Shown here: one piece after another, positions 35,398 through 45,475 of the stretch
Numbering within the stretch: the stretch's first letter is position 1
Layout: each line of letters begins with the position of its first letter
Assembly: GCF_900103225.1 (NCBI RefSeq)
Contig: NZ_FNJH01000001.1
Span: 389,178 to 453,177, forward strand
DNA from: Pseudomonas congelans
GTDB lineage: Bacteria; Pseudomonadota; Gammaproteobacteria; Pseudomonadales; Pseudomonadaceae
Length of the DNA: 64,000 nucleotides
Direction of reading: 5' to 3'
The notes under the pieces: generated by a model
The model's database searches: none
Told to the model about the DNA's origin: nothing
The model's input: the letters and a program-made list of their open reading frames with translations, nothing else
Program-made: the position numbers and the translations under genes

Positions 35398-35747
35398 GGT
35401 GTTCTCCTTAATTGCTGGAAAAAACGTGCGGGGTCTCGAGGGTTTCTGACGCCCGTGAAGCGTGCCAGTTCAGGCAGCGTGCTAATTCCACTTCATTTAC
35501 GTGGATGTGCATCCCGGCCGGTCTGGCTGTGTTAGGATGCGCGTCCTGTTATTTTCAAGCGCCCCATGGTCAATGGCTTTCGGTGCAGCGCAGGCAGGTT
35601 TTTTCGTACATTCCAGTCATCTGGTCCGGTTCAAGGTTGGCCCCAAGGCTCCTGCCACTGTGAGGCAGGTATACCACCGGATCACGTACTGGCTCATCCC
35701 AACCCACGTGACCTTTGGTAGGGGTCACCACTAGGAGAGGAGGCGCC
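35398..35747 (+). promoter_or_regulatory. thrS upstream region
   Basis: 350 bases with no gene. A possible extended -10 (TGT-TAGGAT) is at 35530-35538 without a clear -35. The 3' part would be the thrS leader and holds the two anticodon-like hairpins at 35651-35728. Confidence 0.5.
35651..35728 (+). promoter_or_regulatory. Putative thrS translational operator with two anticodon-arm-like hairpins
   Basis: Hairpin A: CCTGCC (35651-35656), 7-base loop ACTGTGA, GGCAGG (35664-35669); TGT sits at the anticodon position. Hairpin B: GTGACCT (35708-35714), 7-base loop TTGGTAG, GGGTCAC (35722-35728); GGT sits at the anticodon position with T before and A after. Both triplets are threonine anticodons. 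The ribosome site (GGAGAGGAGG) starts 6 bases after hairpin B. E. coli thrS is autoregulated through such mimics; the same is inferred here. Confidence 0.55.
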
Positions 35748-37670
35748 ATGCCAACTATTACTCTTCCCGACGGCAGTCAACGTTCATTCGATCATGCGGT
35801 TTCCGTAGCCGATGTCGCGCTTTCAATCGGTGCCGGTCTGGCCAAGGCCACCGTCGCCGGCAAGGTCGACGGCAAGCTTGTCGACGCCTGCGACCTGATC
35901 GAAAACGATGCCAGCCTGCAGATCATCACCCCCAAGGATCAGGAAGGACTGGAAATCATCCGTCACTCCTGCGCGCACCTGGTAGGGCACGCGGTCAAGC
36001 AGTTGTATCCGACTGCAAAAATGGTCATCGGCCCGGTGATCGACGACGGCTTCTATTACGATATCGCCTACGAGCGCCCGTTCACGCCTGACGATATGGC
36101 GGCGATCGAGCAGCGCATGCAGCAGTTGATCGAAAAAGATTACGACGTCATCAAGAAAGTCACCCCGCGCGCTGAAGTGATCGAGGTGTTCACCGCCCGT
36201 CACGAAGATTACAAGCTGCGTCTGGTCGAAGACATGCCGAATGAGCAGGCCATGGGCCTGTATTACCACGAAGAATACGTCGACATGTGCCGCGGTCCGC
36301 ACGTGCCGAACACGCGCTTCCTCAAATCATTCAAGCTGACCAAGCTGTCTGGCGCCTACTGGCGTGGCGATGCCAAAAACGAGCAACTGCAGCGCGTCTA
36401 CGGCACCGCCTGGGCTGACAAGAAGCAGCTGGCAGCCTACATTCAGCGCATCGAAGAAGCCGAAAAACGCGACCATCGCAAGATCGGCAAGCGTCTTGGC
36501 CTGTTCCATACTCAGGAAGAAGCGCCTGGCATGGTCTTTTGGCACCCGCAGGGCTGGACCCTGTACCAGGTGCTCGAGCAGTACATGCGCAAAGTGCAGC
36601 GTGAAAACGGCTACCTCGAGATCAAGACTCCGCAAGTAGTCGATCGCTCGCTCTGGGAAAAATCCGGGCACTGGGCCAACTACGCCGACAACATGTTCAC
36701 CACCGAGTCCGAAAGTCGCGACTACGCGATCAAGCCGATGAACTGCCCTTGCCACGTGCAGGTGTTCAATCAGGGCCTGAAGAGCTACCGCGAGCTGCCG
36801 ATGCGTCTGGCCGAGTTCGGTGCCTGTCACCGTAACGAGCCGTCGGGCGCCTTGCACGGCATCATGCGCGTACGTGGCTTCACTCAGGACGATGCGCACA
36901 TCTTCTGTACCGAAGACCAGATGCAGGCCGAGTCCGCCGCGTTTATCAAGCTGACGCTGGATGTCTACGCCGATTTCGGCTTCAAGGATATCGAACTCAA
37001 ATTGTCCACTCGCCCTGAAAAGCGTGTAGGCTCCGACGAGCTTTGGGATCGTGCCGAATCGGCGCTGGCTTCTGCACTCGATAGCGCAGGTCTGCCTTAT
37101 GATCTGCAGCCGGGTGAAGGCGCGTTCTACGGCCCGAAAATCGAGTTCTCCCTCAAGGATTGTCTCGGTCGCGTATGGCAGTGTGGCACCTTGCAGCTGG
37201 ACTTCAATCTGCCGATCCGCCTGAGTGCCGAATACGTTTCCGAAGACAACAGCCGCAAGAATCCGGTCATGTTGCACCGCGCAATTCTTGGGTCCTTCGA
37301 GCGTTTCATCGGAATTCTGATCGAGCATTACGAGGGGGCGTTCCCTGCATGGCTTGCGCCTACTCAGGCAGTGATCATGAATATCACTGACAAACAGGCC
37401 GATTTTGCCCTCGAAGTGGAAAAAACTCTGGCCGAAAGCGGGTTTCGTGCCAAGTCCGACTTGAGAAATGAAAAGATCGGCTTTAAAATCCGCGAGCATA
37501 CTTTGCTCAAGGTTCCTTATCTCCTCGTGATTGGAGATCGGGAGGTTGAAATGCAAACTGTCGCTGTGCGTACACGTGAAGGCGCTGACCTTGGCTCGAT
37601 GCCGGTCGCCCAATTCGCTGAATTCCTCGCACAAGCGGTTTCCCGGCGTGGTCGCCAAGATACGGAGTAA
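35748..37670 (+). CDS. thrS: Threonyl-tRNA synthetase
   Basis: A 640-aa class II synthetase charging tRNA-Thr. Domains in order: TGS (about 1-62), editing domain with [16 protein letters not shown] (about 72-87), catalytic core with zinc Cys in [10 protein letters not shown] (about 334), motif 2 in [25 protein letters not shown], motif 3 in [11 protein letters not shown], then the anticodon-binding domain. ATG 35748 lies 5 bases after GAGGAGG. The stop overlaps the possible ATT start region of infC. Confidence 0.96.
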   Translation: MPTITLPDGSQRSFDHAVSVADVALSIGAGLAKATVAGKVDGKLVDACDLIENDASLQIITPKDQEGLEIIRHSCAHLVGHAVKQLYPTAKMVIGPVIDDGFYYDIAYERPFTPDDMAAIEQRMQQLIEKDYDVIKKVTPRAEVIEVFTARHEDYKLRLVEDMPNEQAMGLYYHEEYVDMCRGPHVPNTRFLKSFKLTKLSGAYWRGDAKNEQLQRVYGTAWADKKQLAAYIQRIEEAEKRDHRKIGKRLGLFHTQEEAPGMVFWHPQGWTLYQVLEQYMRKVQRENGYLEIKTPQVVDRSLWEKSGHWANYADNMFTTESESRDYAIKPMNCPCHVQVFNQGLKSYRELPMRLAEFGACHRNEPSGALHGIMRVRGFTQDDAHIFCTEDQMQAESAAFIKLTLDVYADFGFKDIELKLSTRPEKRVGSDELWDRAESALASALDSAGLPYDLQPGEGAFYGPKIEFSLKDCLGRVWQCGTLQLDFNLPIRLSAEYVSEDNSRKNPVMLHRAILGSFERFIGILIEHYEGAFPAWLAPTQAVIMNITDKQADFALEVEKTLAESGFRAKSDLRNEKIGFKIREHTLLKVPYLLVIGDREVEMQTVAVRTREGADLGSMPVAQFAEFLAQAVSRRGRQDTE

Positions 37671-37672
37671 TT

Positions 37673-38221
37673 ATTATTAAGCGTGAAATGAGACAAGATA
37701 AACGAGCTGCACCCAAGGCCCCGATCAATGAAAATATCTCGGCCCGCGAGGTTCGTTTAATTGGCGCTGACGGCGAGCAGATTGGCATCGTCTCGATTGA
37801 TGAAGCGCTTCGTATTGCCGAAGAGGCTAAGCTGGATCTGGTAGAGATTTCTGCCGACGCAGTCCCTCCGGTCTGCCGTGTGATGGATTACGGCAAATCG
37901 ATCTTCGAGAAGAAGAAGCAGGTTGCTGCAGCGAAGAAAAACCAGAAGCAGATCCAGGTTAAAGAAATCAAGTTTCGTCCAGGGACGGAGGAAGGGGATT
38001 ACCAGGTAAAACTACGCAACCTGGTACGTTTCCTGAGTGACGGGGACAGGGCCAAGGTATCGTTGAGATTCCGCGGTCGTGAGATGGCCCACCAGGAGCT
38101 GGGTATGGAGCTGTTGAAGCGGGTTGAAGGTGACCTGCTCGAATACGGTTCCGTCGAACAGCATCCTAAGATGGAAGGACGCCAGCTGATCATGGTCATC
38201 GCCCCGAAAAAGAAGAAATAA
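37673..38221 (+). CDS. infC: Translation initiation factor IF-3 (ATT start)
   Basis: IF-3 of about 182 aa that prevents subunit reassociation and checks the start codon. IREVRLIG-type N domain with [15 protein letters not shown], linker rich in Lys ([15 protein letters not shown]), C domain with [20 protein letters not shown] and RFRGREMAH. Three consecutive ATT codons (37670-37678) precede AAGCGTGAAATG; GGAG at 37664-37667 best fits 37673 or 37676. An ATT start is the family rule and underlies autoregulation by IF-3. Tools that demand ATG would begin at 37688. Confidence 0.9.
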   Translation: MIKREMRQDKRAAPKAPINENISAREVRLIGADGEQIGIVSIDEALRIAEEAKLDLVEISADAVPPVCRVMDYGKSIFEKKKQVAAAKKNQKQIQVKEIKFRPGTEEGDYQVKLRNLVRFLSDGDRAKVSLRFRGREMAHQELGMELLKRVEGDLLEYGSVEQHPKMEGRQLIMVIAPKKKK

Positions 38222-38281
38222 CCACCAGGGCACGGCAGGCCTTGCGGTTATATTTATCAACTGAATGCGGAGTATCCGAAC

Positions 38282-38476
38282 ATGCCAAAGATGAAGACTA
38301 AAAGTGGTGCAGCTAAGCGGTTTTTGAAAACCGCCAACGGCATCAAGCACAAGCACGCTTTCAAGAGCCACATCCTGACCAAAATGTCGACAAAGCGTAA
38401 GCGTCAATTGCGCGGTAGCAGCTTGCTGCATCCGTCTGACGTGGCAAAAGTCGAGCGCATGCTGCGCCTTCGTTAA
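38282..38476 (+). CDS. rpmI: 50S ribosomal protein L35
   Basis: A 64-aa very basic ribosomal protein: [20 protein letters not shown] and [17 protein letters not shown] are family signatures. Standard position between infC and rplT. Confidence 0.96.
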   Translation: MPKMKTKSGAAKRFLKTANGIKHKHAFKSHILTKMSTKRKRQLRGSSLLHPSDVAKVERMLRLR

Positions 38477-38505
38477 TTTTGATCAAGATATAGAGGAAGT
38501 AACTC

Positions 38506-38862
38506 ATGGCTCGTGTAAAGCGTGGCGTCATTGCCCGTAAGCGTCACAAAAAAATTCTGAAACTTGCAAAAGGCTACTACGGCGCGCGTTCACGCGTATT
38601 CCGTGTTGCCAAGCAAGCGGTAATCAAGGCAGGCCAATACGCCTACCGCGACCGTCGTCAGAAAAAACGTCAGTTCCGCGCTCTGTGGATCGCTCGTATC
38701 AACGCTGGTGCTCGTGTTAACGGTCTGTCCTACAGCCGTTTCATTGCCGGCCTGAAAAAAGCGTCCATCGAGATCGACCGTAAGGTTCTGGCTGATCTGG
38801 CAGTGAACGAAAAAGCGGCGTTTGCTGCGATTGTCGAGAAAGCTAAAGCCACCTTGGCCTAA
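38506..38862 (+). CDS. rplT: 50S ribosomal protein L20
   Basis: A 118-aa protein needed early in 50S assembly: [20 protein letters not shown] start, [18 protein letters not shown] and [18 protein letters not shown]20 represses its own operon in E. coli by binding the transcript; the same could hold here, but no leader structure was searched in detail. Confidence 0.96.
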
Positions 38863-38913
38863 GTCCCCGACAATCACTTGCCCCGGTTCTCCGGGGTCGG
38901 TGTTAAACGTCAT

Positions 38914-39983
<1,070 letters not shown>

Positions 39984-40010
39984 GTCGTACGAACCTTTCA
40001 GGAGAGCAGG

Positions 40011-42389
40011 ATGAAATTCAGTGAACAATGGCTGCGCGGCTGGGTAAGCCCGCAGGTTTCCCGCGACGAGCTGGTTGCTCGTCTTTCGATGGCCGGTCTT
40101 GAGGTTGACAGCGTGACGCTGGCCGCCGGCGTTTTCAGCGGCGTGGTGGTGGGCGAAGTGCTGAGCACCGAACAACACCCCGATGCCGACAAGCTGCGCG
40201 TGTGTCAGGTCAGCAATGGCAGTGAAACCTTTCAGGTCGTCTGTGGCGCGCCAAATGTGCGTCCGGGTCTGAAAATTCCATTCGCCATGATCGGCGCCGA
40301 GCTTCCGGGCGACTTCAAGATCAAGAAAGCCAAGCTGCGCGGCGTCGAGTCCAACGGCATGTTGTGTTCGGCTGCCGAGTTGCAGGCCGGCGAGGGCAAT
40401 GATGGCCTGATGGAACTGGCTGCTGATGCGCCGGTTGGTCAGGACATTCGTGTCTATCTGAGCCTGGACGATGCCAGCATCGAGGTCGACCTGACCCCGA
40501 ACCGTGGCGACTGCCTGTCGGTGGCCGGTCTGGCGCGTGAAGTCGGTGCGCTGTACGCCGCTGAAGTCACCCGTCCGCAGGTCGCTGCTGTCAGCGCTGT
40601 GCATGAAGAAGTGCGCCCGGTCGAAGTATTGGCTCCGGCTGCATGCCCACGTTACCTGGGCCGCGTGATTCGCAACGTCGACCTGTCGCGTCCGACCCCG
40701 CTGTGGATGGTCGAGCGTCTGCGTCGTTCCGACGTGCGCAGCATCGATGCCGCTGTCGACATCACCAACTACGTGATGCTGGAGCTGGGTCAGCCTCTGC
40801 ATGCGTTCGATCTGGCCGAAATCAACGGCGGGATTCGCGTGCGCATGGCCGAGGAGGGCGAGAAGCTCGTTCTGCTCGACGGCCAGGAAGTCAGCCTGCG
40901 TGCCGACACCCTGGTCATTGCCGATCATCAGCGCGCGCTGGCAATCGCCGGGGTCATGGGTGGCGAGCACAGCGGTGTGACTGCCGGTACTCGCGATATT
41001 TTCCTGGAAAGCGCGTTCTTCGACACCATTTCGGTGGCTGGCAAGGCGCGTTCTTATGGTTTGCATACCGACGCTTCGCACCGCTACGAGCGTGGTGTGG
41101 ACTGGCAACTGGCCCGTGAAGCCATGGAGCGAGCCACTGGCCTGCTGCTGGAAATCACTGGTGGCGAAGCCGGCCCCGTGATCGAAGTGGTCAGCGAGCA
41201 GCATTTGCCGTCGATCGCCCCGGTTACGTTGCGCGCCAGCCGCGTCGAGCAGATGCTCGGTCTGGTGATCGAAAACGCCGAAATCGAACGCCTGCTGACA
41301 GGTCTCGGTCTGGCTGTGACTGCCGAAGCCGATGGGCAATGGCGTGTCGAAGTGCCAAGTCATCGTTTCGATATAAGCCTTGAAGTCGACCTGATCGAAG
41401 AGCTGGCGCGTCTGTACGGCTACAACCGTCTGCCGGTCCGCTACCCGCAAGCCCGTCTGGCTCCACAGGCCAAGGCCGAAGCCAAGGGCGATCTGCCTGA
41501 GCTGCGACGCCTGCTGGTTGCCCGCGGTTATCAGGAAGCGATCACTTACAGCTTTATCGATCCGAAGTGGTTTGAACTGTTCACTCCGGGCGCCAAGCCG
41601 TTGCTGCTGGCCAACCCGATCTCCAATGACATGGCGGCAATGCGTGCCTCGTTGTGGCCAGGTCTGGTCAAGGCGCTGCAGCACAACCTCAACCGCCAGC
41701 AGGATCGCGTACGCATGTTCGAAAGCGGCCTGCGCTTCGTCGGTCAGCTCGACGGCTTGAAGCAAGAGCCGATGCTCGCTGGCGTGGTCTGCGGCAGCCG
41801 CCTGCCGGAAGGTTGGGCGCAAGGTCGCGACGTAGTCGATTTCTTCGACGTCAAGGCTGACGTTGAAGCGGTTCTGGGCTTTGCCGGTGCGCTGGGCGAG
41901 TTTACCTTCACGCCGGGTCAGCATCCTGCCTTGCACCCAGGCCAGACGGCTCGCATCGAGCGTGATGGCCGTGAAGTCGGTTTCCTGGGCGCCATTCACC
42001 CGGAACTGTCGAAAACCCTCGGCCTGGATCGTCCAGTGTTTGTTTTCGAGCTGGTTCTGGCCGAAGTGTCGACCGGCCGTCTGCCGAAATTCCACGAGTT
42101 GTCGCGCTTCCCTGAAGTGCGTCGCGACCTGGCACTGCTGGCCGATCGGGATGTTTCGGCCAGTGCGGTTCTGGACGTTATTCGTGAAAATGCAGGCGAG
42201 TGGCTCACAGACCTCAGGTTATTTGATGTTTACCAGGGTAAAGGCATTGATCCGCATAGAAAAAGCCTTGCAGTCGGCTTGACCTGGCAGCATCCATCAC
42301 GCACTCTTAATGACGATGAGGTAAACGCAACGACACTTGCTATCCTCACCTCGCTTGAGGAGAGGTTAAACGCCACGTTAAGGAAGTAG
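40011..42389 (+). CDS. pheT: Phenylalanyl-tRNA synthetase beta chain
   Basis: A 792-aa multi-domain subunit: tRNA-binding OB fold (about 40-150, EQHPDADKLRVCQV), B3/B4 editing domain (about 210-390), B5 DNA-binding-like domain (about 400-480), catalytic-like core, and a C-terminal ferredoxin-like anticodon-binding domain (RFPEVRRDLALLADRDV). It ends 3 bases before ihfA, as in many gammaproteobacteria. Confidence 0.96.
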   Translation: MKFSEQWLRGWVSPQVSRDELVARLSMAGLEVDSVTLAAGVFSGVVVGEVLSTEQHPDADKLRVCQVSNGSETFQVVCGAPNVRPGLKIPFAMIGAELPGDFKIKKAKLRGVESNGMLCSAAELQAGEGNDGLMELAADAPVGQDIRVYLSLDDASIEVDLTPNRGDCLSVAGLAREVGALYAAEVTRPQVAAVSAVHEEVRPVEVLAPAACPRYLGRVIRNVDLSRPTPLWMVERLRRSDVRSIDAAVDITNYVMLELGQPLHAFDLAEINGGIRVRMAEEGEKLVLLDGQEVSLRADTLVIADHQRALAIAGVMGGEHSGVTAGTRDIFLESAFFDTISVAGKARSYGLHTDASHRYERGVDWQLAREAMERATGLLLEITGGEAGPVIEVVSEQHLPSIAPVTLRASRVEQMLGLVIENAEIERLLTGLGLAVTAEADGQWRVEVPSHRFDISLEVDLIEELARLYGYNRLPVRYPQARLAPQAKAEAKGDLPELRRLLVARGYQEAITYSFIDPKWFELFTPGAKPLLLANPISNDMAAMRASLWPGLVKALQHNLNRQQDRVRMFESGLRFVGQLDGLKQEPMLAGVVCGSRLPEGWAQGRDVVDFFDVKADVEAVLGFAGALGEFTFTPGQHPALHPGQTARIERDGREVGFLGAIHPELSKTLGLDRPVFVFELVLAEVSTGRLPKFHELSRFPEVRRDLALLADRDVSASAVLDVIRENAGEWLTDLRLFDVYQGKGIDPHRKSLAVGLTWQHPSRTLNDDEVNATTLAILTSLEERLNATLRK

Positions 42390-42392
42390 CGT

Positions 42393-42695
42393 ATGGGGGC
42401 TCTGACGAAAGCTGAGATGGCCGAACGTCTGTACGAAGAGCTGGGCCTGAATAAACGGGAAGCCAAGGAACTGGTCGAACTGTTTTTTGAAGAAATCAGG
42501 CACGCTCTGGAAGATAACGAGCAGGTGAAGTTGTCAGGTTTCGGCAACTTCGACCTTCGAGACAAGCGCCAGCGGCCTGGGAGAAATCCCAAGACCGGTG
42601 AAGAGATTCCGATTACGGCGCGCCGTGTGGTCACCTTTCGTCCAGGGCAGAAGCTGAAGGCCCGAGTTGAGGCATATGCTGGAACCAAGTCATAA
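42393..42695 (+). CDS. ihfA: Integration host factor alpha subunit
   Basis: A 100-aa DNA-bending protein that pairs with Ihf[21 protein letters not shown] start, then [30 protein letters not shown], the DNA-binding arm with its Pro at the tip, and [13 protein letters not shown]. It overlaps the next gene by 20 bases. Confidence 0.96.
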   Translation: MGALTKAEMAERLYEELGLNKREAKELVELFFEEIRHALEDNEQVKLSGFGNFDLRDKRQRPGRNPKTGEEIPITARRVVTFRPGQKLKARVEAYAGTKS

Positions 42696-43032
42696 CGACG
42701 AGCTGCCGCCGATCCCCGGCAAACGCTACTTCACCATCGGTGAGGTCAGCGAGCTATGCGCGGTAAAACCGCACGTTCTGCGTTATTGGGAGCAGGAGTT
42801 TCCTCAACTCAACCCCGTCAAGCGGCGCGGAAACCGTCGGTATTATCAGCGACAGGACGTGCTGATGATCCGCCAGATCCGCGGCCTGCTATACGATCAG
42901 GGCTTCACCATCGGTGGCGCCCGACTTCGTCTTACCAGCGGTGAACCGAAGGATGACACCCAGCAGTACAAGCAGATGATCCGCGAGATGATTGCCGAGC
43001 TGGAAGACGTACTCGTCATGCTCAAAGCGTAA
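42676..43032 (+). CDS. MerR-family transcriptional regulator
   Basis: A 118-aa protein: [25 protein letters not shown] is a MerR helix-turn-helix (about residues 20-44) followed by the wing [13 protein letters not shown]. The short C-terminal helix has no Cys pair, so metal sensing is unlikely. ATG 42676 with GAGG upstream lies inside the end of ihfA. This ihfA-merR-tRNA order is a common pseudomonad arrangement. Its target is unknown. Confidence 0.88.
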   Translation: MLEPSHNDELPPIPGKRYFTIGEVSELCAVKPHVLRYWEQEFPQLNPVKRRGNRRYYQRQDVLMIRQIRGLLYDQGFTIGGARLRLTSGEPKDDTQQYKQMIREMIAELEDVLVMLKA

Positions 43033-43120
43033 TTGAGCAGTCAGGATACTTCCAAAATTCAAATGCTTAGGGTATATTCCTCAACGTTTTCGCAGGTTGC
43101 AAAACAGATACACGCCTAGT

Positions 43121-43197
43121 CGGGGCGTAGCGCAGTCCGGTAGCGCACTAGCATGGGGTGCTAGGGGTCGAGTGTTCGAATCACTCCGTCCCGACCA
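43121..43197 (+). tRNA. tRNA-Pro (GGG anticodon)
   Basis: A 77-base cloverleaf including encoded CCA: acceptor CGGGGCG/CGTCCCG, anticodon stem CTAGC/GCTAG with loop ATGGGGT (anticodon GGG at 43155-43157), T arm with GTTCGAATC. A terminator follows at 43214. Downstream lies the lower-GC accessory island, consistent with tRNA genes as insertion points, though no flanking duplicate was found. Confidence 0.97.
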
Positions 43198-43213
43198 TAT
43201 AATTCAATGACTT

Positions 43214-43241
43214 AGCCCAATCTGAGAAGGTTGGGCTTTTT
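43214..43241 (+). terminator. Terminator after tRNA-Pro
   Basis: AGCCCAA (43214-43220) and TTGGGCT (43231-43237) then TTTTC. Confidence 0.85.
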
Positions 43242-43494
43242 CATGCGCGTGAGTTTTGATTGATTCGCTGTCTCTCGATGGTTGTCACCCTTTGCAAATT
43301 GTCACAACCACTCCGTGTGATCATTTTCTGACACCATGTTTGCAGCCTAGGTCAGGTGATCCGAGCATTGGTCCTGCGGAGGGACGGATAGGACAAGGAA
43401 GGTGATTGCAGGGTTCTGCAGTGGTACTGATTCCACAGAGGTACTAACATGTGACTGATTTTTGCATTTTTGTTTTTGAAGAACAGGGAGTTCT

Positions 43495-43989
43495 ATGTCT
43501 TTTGATGCGTTTATGAAGGTTGATGGTGTTGAGGGCGAGTCTCTTGACGATGGGCACAAAGGTTGGGTCGAATTGCTTTCCTACCACTACAACGCCATGC
43601 AGTCCATCAGTCAGACTGCCAGCTCGAGTGGGGGAGCTACTGCTGGAGGGGTTTCCCTTGGCGATTTCCAGATCAGCAAATATGTAGATAGAGCCACCCC
43701 TAAGCTATTTGAGCTTTGCTGTAGGGGGTCGCATATCAAAAATGTGACTATTCGAATCCATCGTGCAGGAACTGAAAAATTCAAGTATATGGACATCGTA
43801 CTTTAAGAAGTTCTGATCTCATTAGTCAGCGGTCAAGGTGCCGACCAGTCAGGTTTCCCCGTAGAAGTAGTAAACCTGAATTACGGCCGCATTAAATTTG
43901 AATACTCACAACAACGTCGCGCTGATGGTGGTAGTGCCGGCATCGTTTCTGGGGGCTGGGACAGGACTGCGAATAAGCCATTTGCGTAA
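43495..43989 (+). pseudogene. hcp: Hcp-family type VI secretion protein, interrupted by one in-frame stop
   Basis: Hcp forms the hexameric tube of the type VI secretion system and carries effectors. The first 103 codons (MSFDAFMKVDGVEGESLDDG, then VELLSYHYNAMQSISQT, KYVDRATPKLFELCCRG, KFKYMDIVL) are normal, then TAA occurs at 43804-43806. The same frame continues without another stop through EVLISLVSGQGADQSGFPVE, VVNLNYGRIKFEYSQQ and GGWDRTANKPFA to TAA 43987-43989. Full length would be 164 codons, the usual Hcp size. No frameshift is needed; a single substitution, a sequencing error or stop read-through could explain it. Confidence 0.8.
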
Positions 43990-44085
43990 ATGAATGGATT
44001 GAGTGCCAACAGATAAAATGGAAAATTTAATCTCATGGGGGGATGTATGACTAACCGCACATACGTTGCCCAGAGGGAATGAAGA

Positions 44086-44778
44086 ATGAAACCAACAGAC
44101 GAGAACGGCACAAACTATTTGCTGGTCAGTACTGCCGCCGAGAAGCTAGGAGAGCAAGCCTGTACATTAGGTATTAAGCATATTAATAATGGCACACTGC
44201 GATTGCAATTCAACCGTGAAGTCGCCTGTTACGCCAGAAGTATTGTTAATGATGTTTCTGAAGGTAAGAAAAGTCCTGAGCAGGGCCTGAAAGAAATAAA
44301 GGATGAACAAGATAGCTTGTTTGCCCAGTCATGGGAGGTTGCCAAAAAAGGCGTTGGAGCAGTCGCCGGAGCAATGCAAGTCGTAGCGGGTGCGGGCATT
44401 TGCTATGGCTCTGTCGGTACGTTGTGCCTCGTTGCAGGTTTGCCAATTATGGCTCATGGTGCAAATAACGTTTATGAAAACGGGCGCAACCTTTGGGAGG
44501 GGCGTAGTGATACAGAAGGCCCAGTAAGAAAGGGATACCAGGCAGCAGCGAAAGCAGTTGGTTACGGGGCACGAGAAGGTAATATGGCCTACGGGTCAGC
44601 TGACCTTGCGATGTCTGTATACGGTGTCACGAAGCTGGTTTTAAAACCAGATTCTTGGCGGCTATTTAGATATATTAGAACTGACTATGTTCGTGCATAT
44701 AGAAACACGTCAGTACCTGTGTTAGTTATAGATAGAGCCGCCGACGCCATCACAGTAGACGGGATACAGAAACAGTGA
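44086..44778 (+). CDS. DUF4225-like putative type VI secretion effector
   Basis: A 230-aa protein placed after hcp. Residues about 83-120 (VGAVAGAMQVVAGAGICYG, SVGTLCLVAGLPIMAHGANN) form a hydrophobic helical hairpin; KGYQAAAKAVGYGAREGNMAYGSADLAMSVYG follows, matching my recollection of DUF4225 proteins near Hcp genes. The hydrophobic hairpin suggests a membrane- or pore-acting toxin, but this is inference. The frame is open upstream to ATG 44047 except for one TGA at 44080. Codon use and GC are lower than the neighbours. It overlaps the putative immunity gene by 4 bases. Confidence 0.65.
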   Translation: MKPTDENGTNYLLVSTAAEKLGEQACTLGIKHINNGTLRLQFNREVACYARSIVNDVSEGKKSPEQGLKEIKDEQDSLFAQSWEVAKKGVGAVAGAMQVVAGAGICYGSVGTLCLVAGLPIMAHGANNVYENGRNLWEGRSDTEGPVRKGYQAAAKAVGYGAREGNMAYGSADLAMSVYGVTKLVLKPDSWRLFRYIRTDYVRAYRNTSVPVLVIDRAADAITVDGIQKQ

Positions 44779-44990
44779 GCCGACAAAAAGCTGGACGATT
44801 TTTTTCAAACGCAAGAGTCTATTTATTTGCGATTGCGTGCGCTGCTTTTCATTCGGTATGGATATTGCTTCTTCTTGATTATTTTTTTGATCTCAATGTT
44901 TTCGTGGTCAGGTTTGTAGGTGCGCTAATTTTTATTATAATTTCTTTTTTTTGCATAAAATTATTCCATCAAAAAATAAACAGGCTTTGA
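44775..44990 (+). CDS. Putative immunity protein, two-helix membrane protein
   Basis: A 71-aa protein starting at GTG 44775, overlapping the effector stop (GTGA). A basic N terminus (MSRQKAGRFFSNAR) precedes two hydrophobic segments (about 15-36 and 41-62). Small membrane proteins next to pore-forming toxins are commonly their immunity factors; no homologue is recognised. AT-rich and Phe/Ile-rich, unlike the neighbouring core genes. Confidence 0.55.
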   Translation: MSRQKAGRFFSNARVYLFAIACAAFHSVWILLLLDYFFDLNVFVVRFVGALIFIIISFFCIKLFHQKINRL

Positions 44991-45475
44991 TTTGCATGGT
45001 CGGCAATATACAGATTTTCTGAATTAATCAGAGGCTCAATGATGAGTTGATCAGTATACCGATTACGTACGCCTGTCCATGTCCAATACTGTCGATTTCA
45101 GGGCTGATCGAGAGGTGACCTTGCCCCCGAGAAACGTATCCTTTAACCCGGCGTCGGGGTTGAGTATCTAGGGTTGTTGCCTTTGCTAGTTCTGCTCGTC
45201 TGGTATTGGCTGAAACCTCCTTGCTTGCACATATAAAGACCTGGCGCTTTTTAGAAGAGGCGCAGTCCCGTGCCAGCGTCCTCATCCAGCCACTCGGAAT
45301 AGCCAATAGCTGTTACCTAAAATCGTGGCGACCTTCCCCCACACGAACGCTTTGCCCCTAGGCCCGCGACACGAGCTCCCACCAAAGCACCCACTGTCTC
45401 CAAAAAAATAATTTGACATATGTTATTTGTGATCACATATTCGTGCCATAAGAAAGCCAATATGAGTCACTCCCC
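44991..45475. other. AT-richer interval after the effector module
   Basis: 485 bases. A 92-codon minus-strand frame (45028-45306, MAIPSGWMRTLARDCASSKK) is possible but has no ribosome site or family features, so it is not called as a gene. The GntR promoter and palindrome are at 45413-45441. Confidence 0.4.
45413..45441 (+). promoter_or_regulatory. Promoter and palindrome upstream of the GntR gene
   Basis: TTGACA (45413-45418) and CATATT (45436-45441) with a 17-base spacer. TGTGATCACA (45428-45437), a perfect 10-base palindrome, overlaps the -10: a likely autoregulatory site for the FCD-type GntR protein. Confidence 0.55.

Noticed and set aside
45028..45306. A 92-codon minus-strand frame between the immunity and GntR genes
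   Set aside because: No ribosome site, composition unclear, no recognisable domain; could be a remnant but cannot be supported.
45428..45437. TGTGATCACA as a CRP/Vfr site
   Set aside because: CRP-type sites need six bases between TGTGA and TCACA; here there are none, so a GntR-type operator is likelier.
43121..45475. A tRNA-integrated island with flanking att repeats
   Set aside because: No duplicate of the tRNA-Pro 3' end and no integrase was found; insertion mechanism stays unknown.
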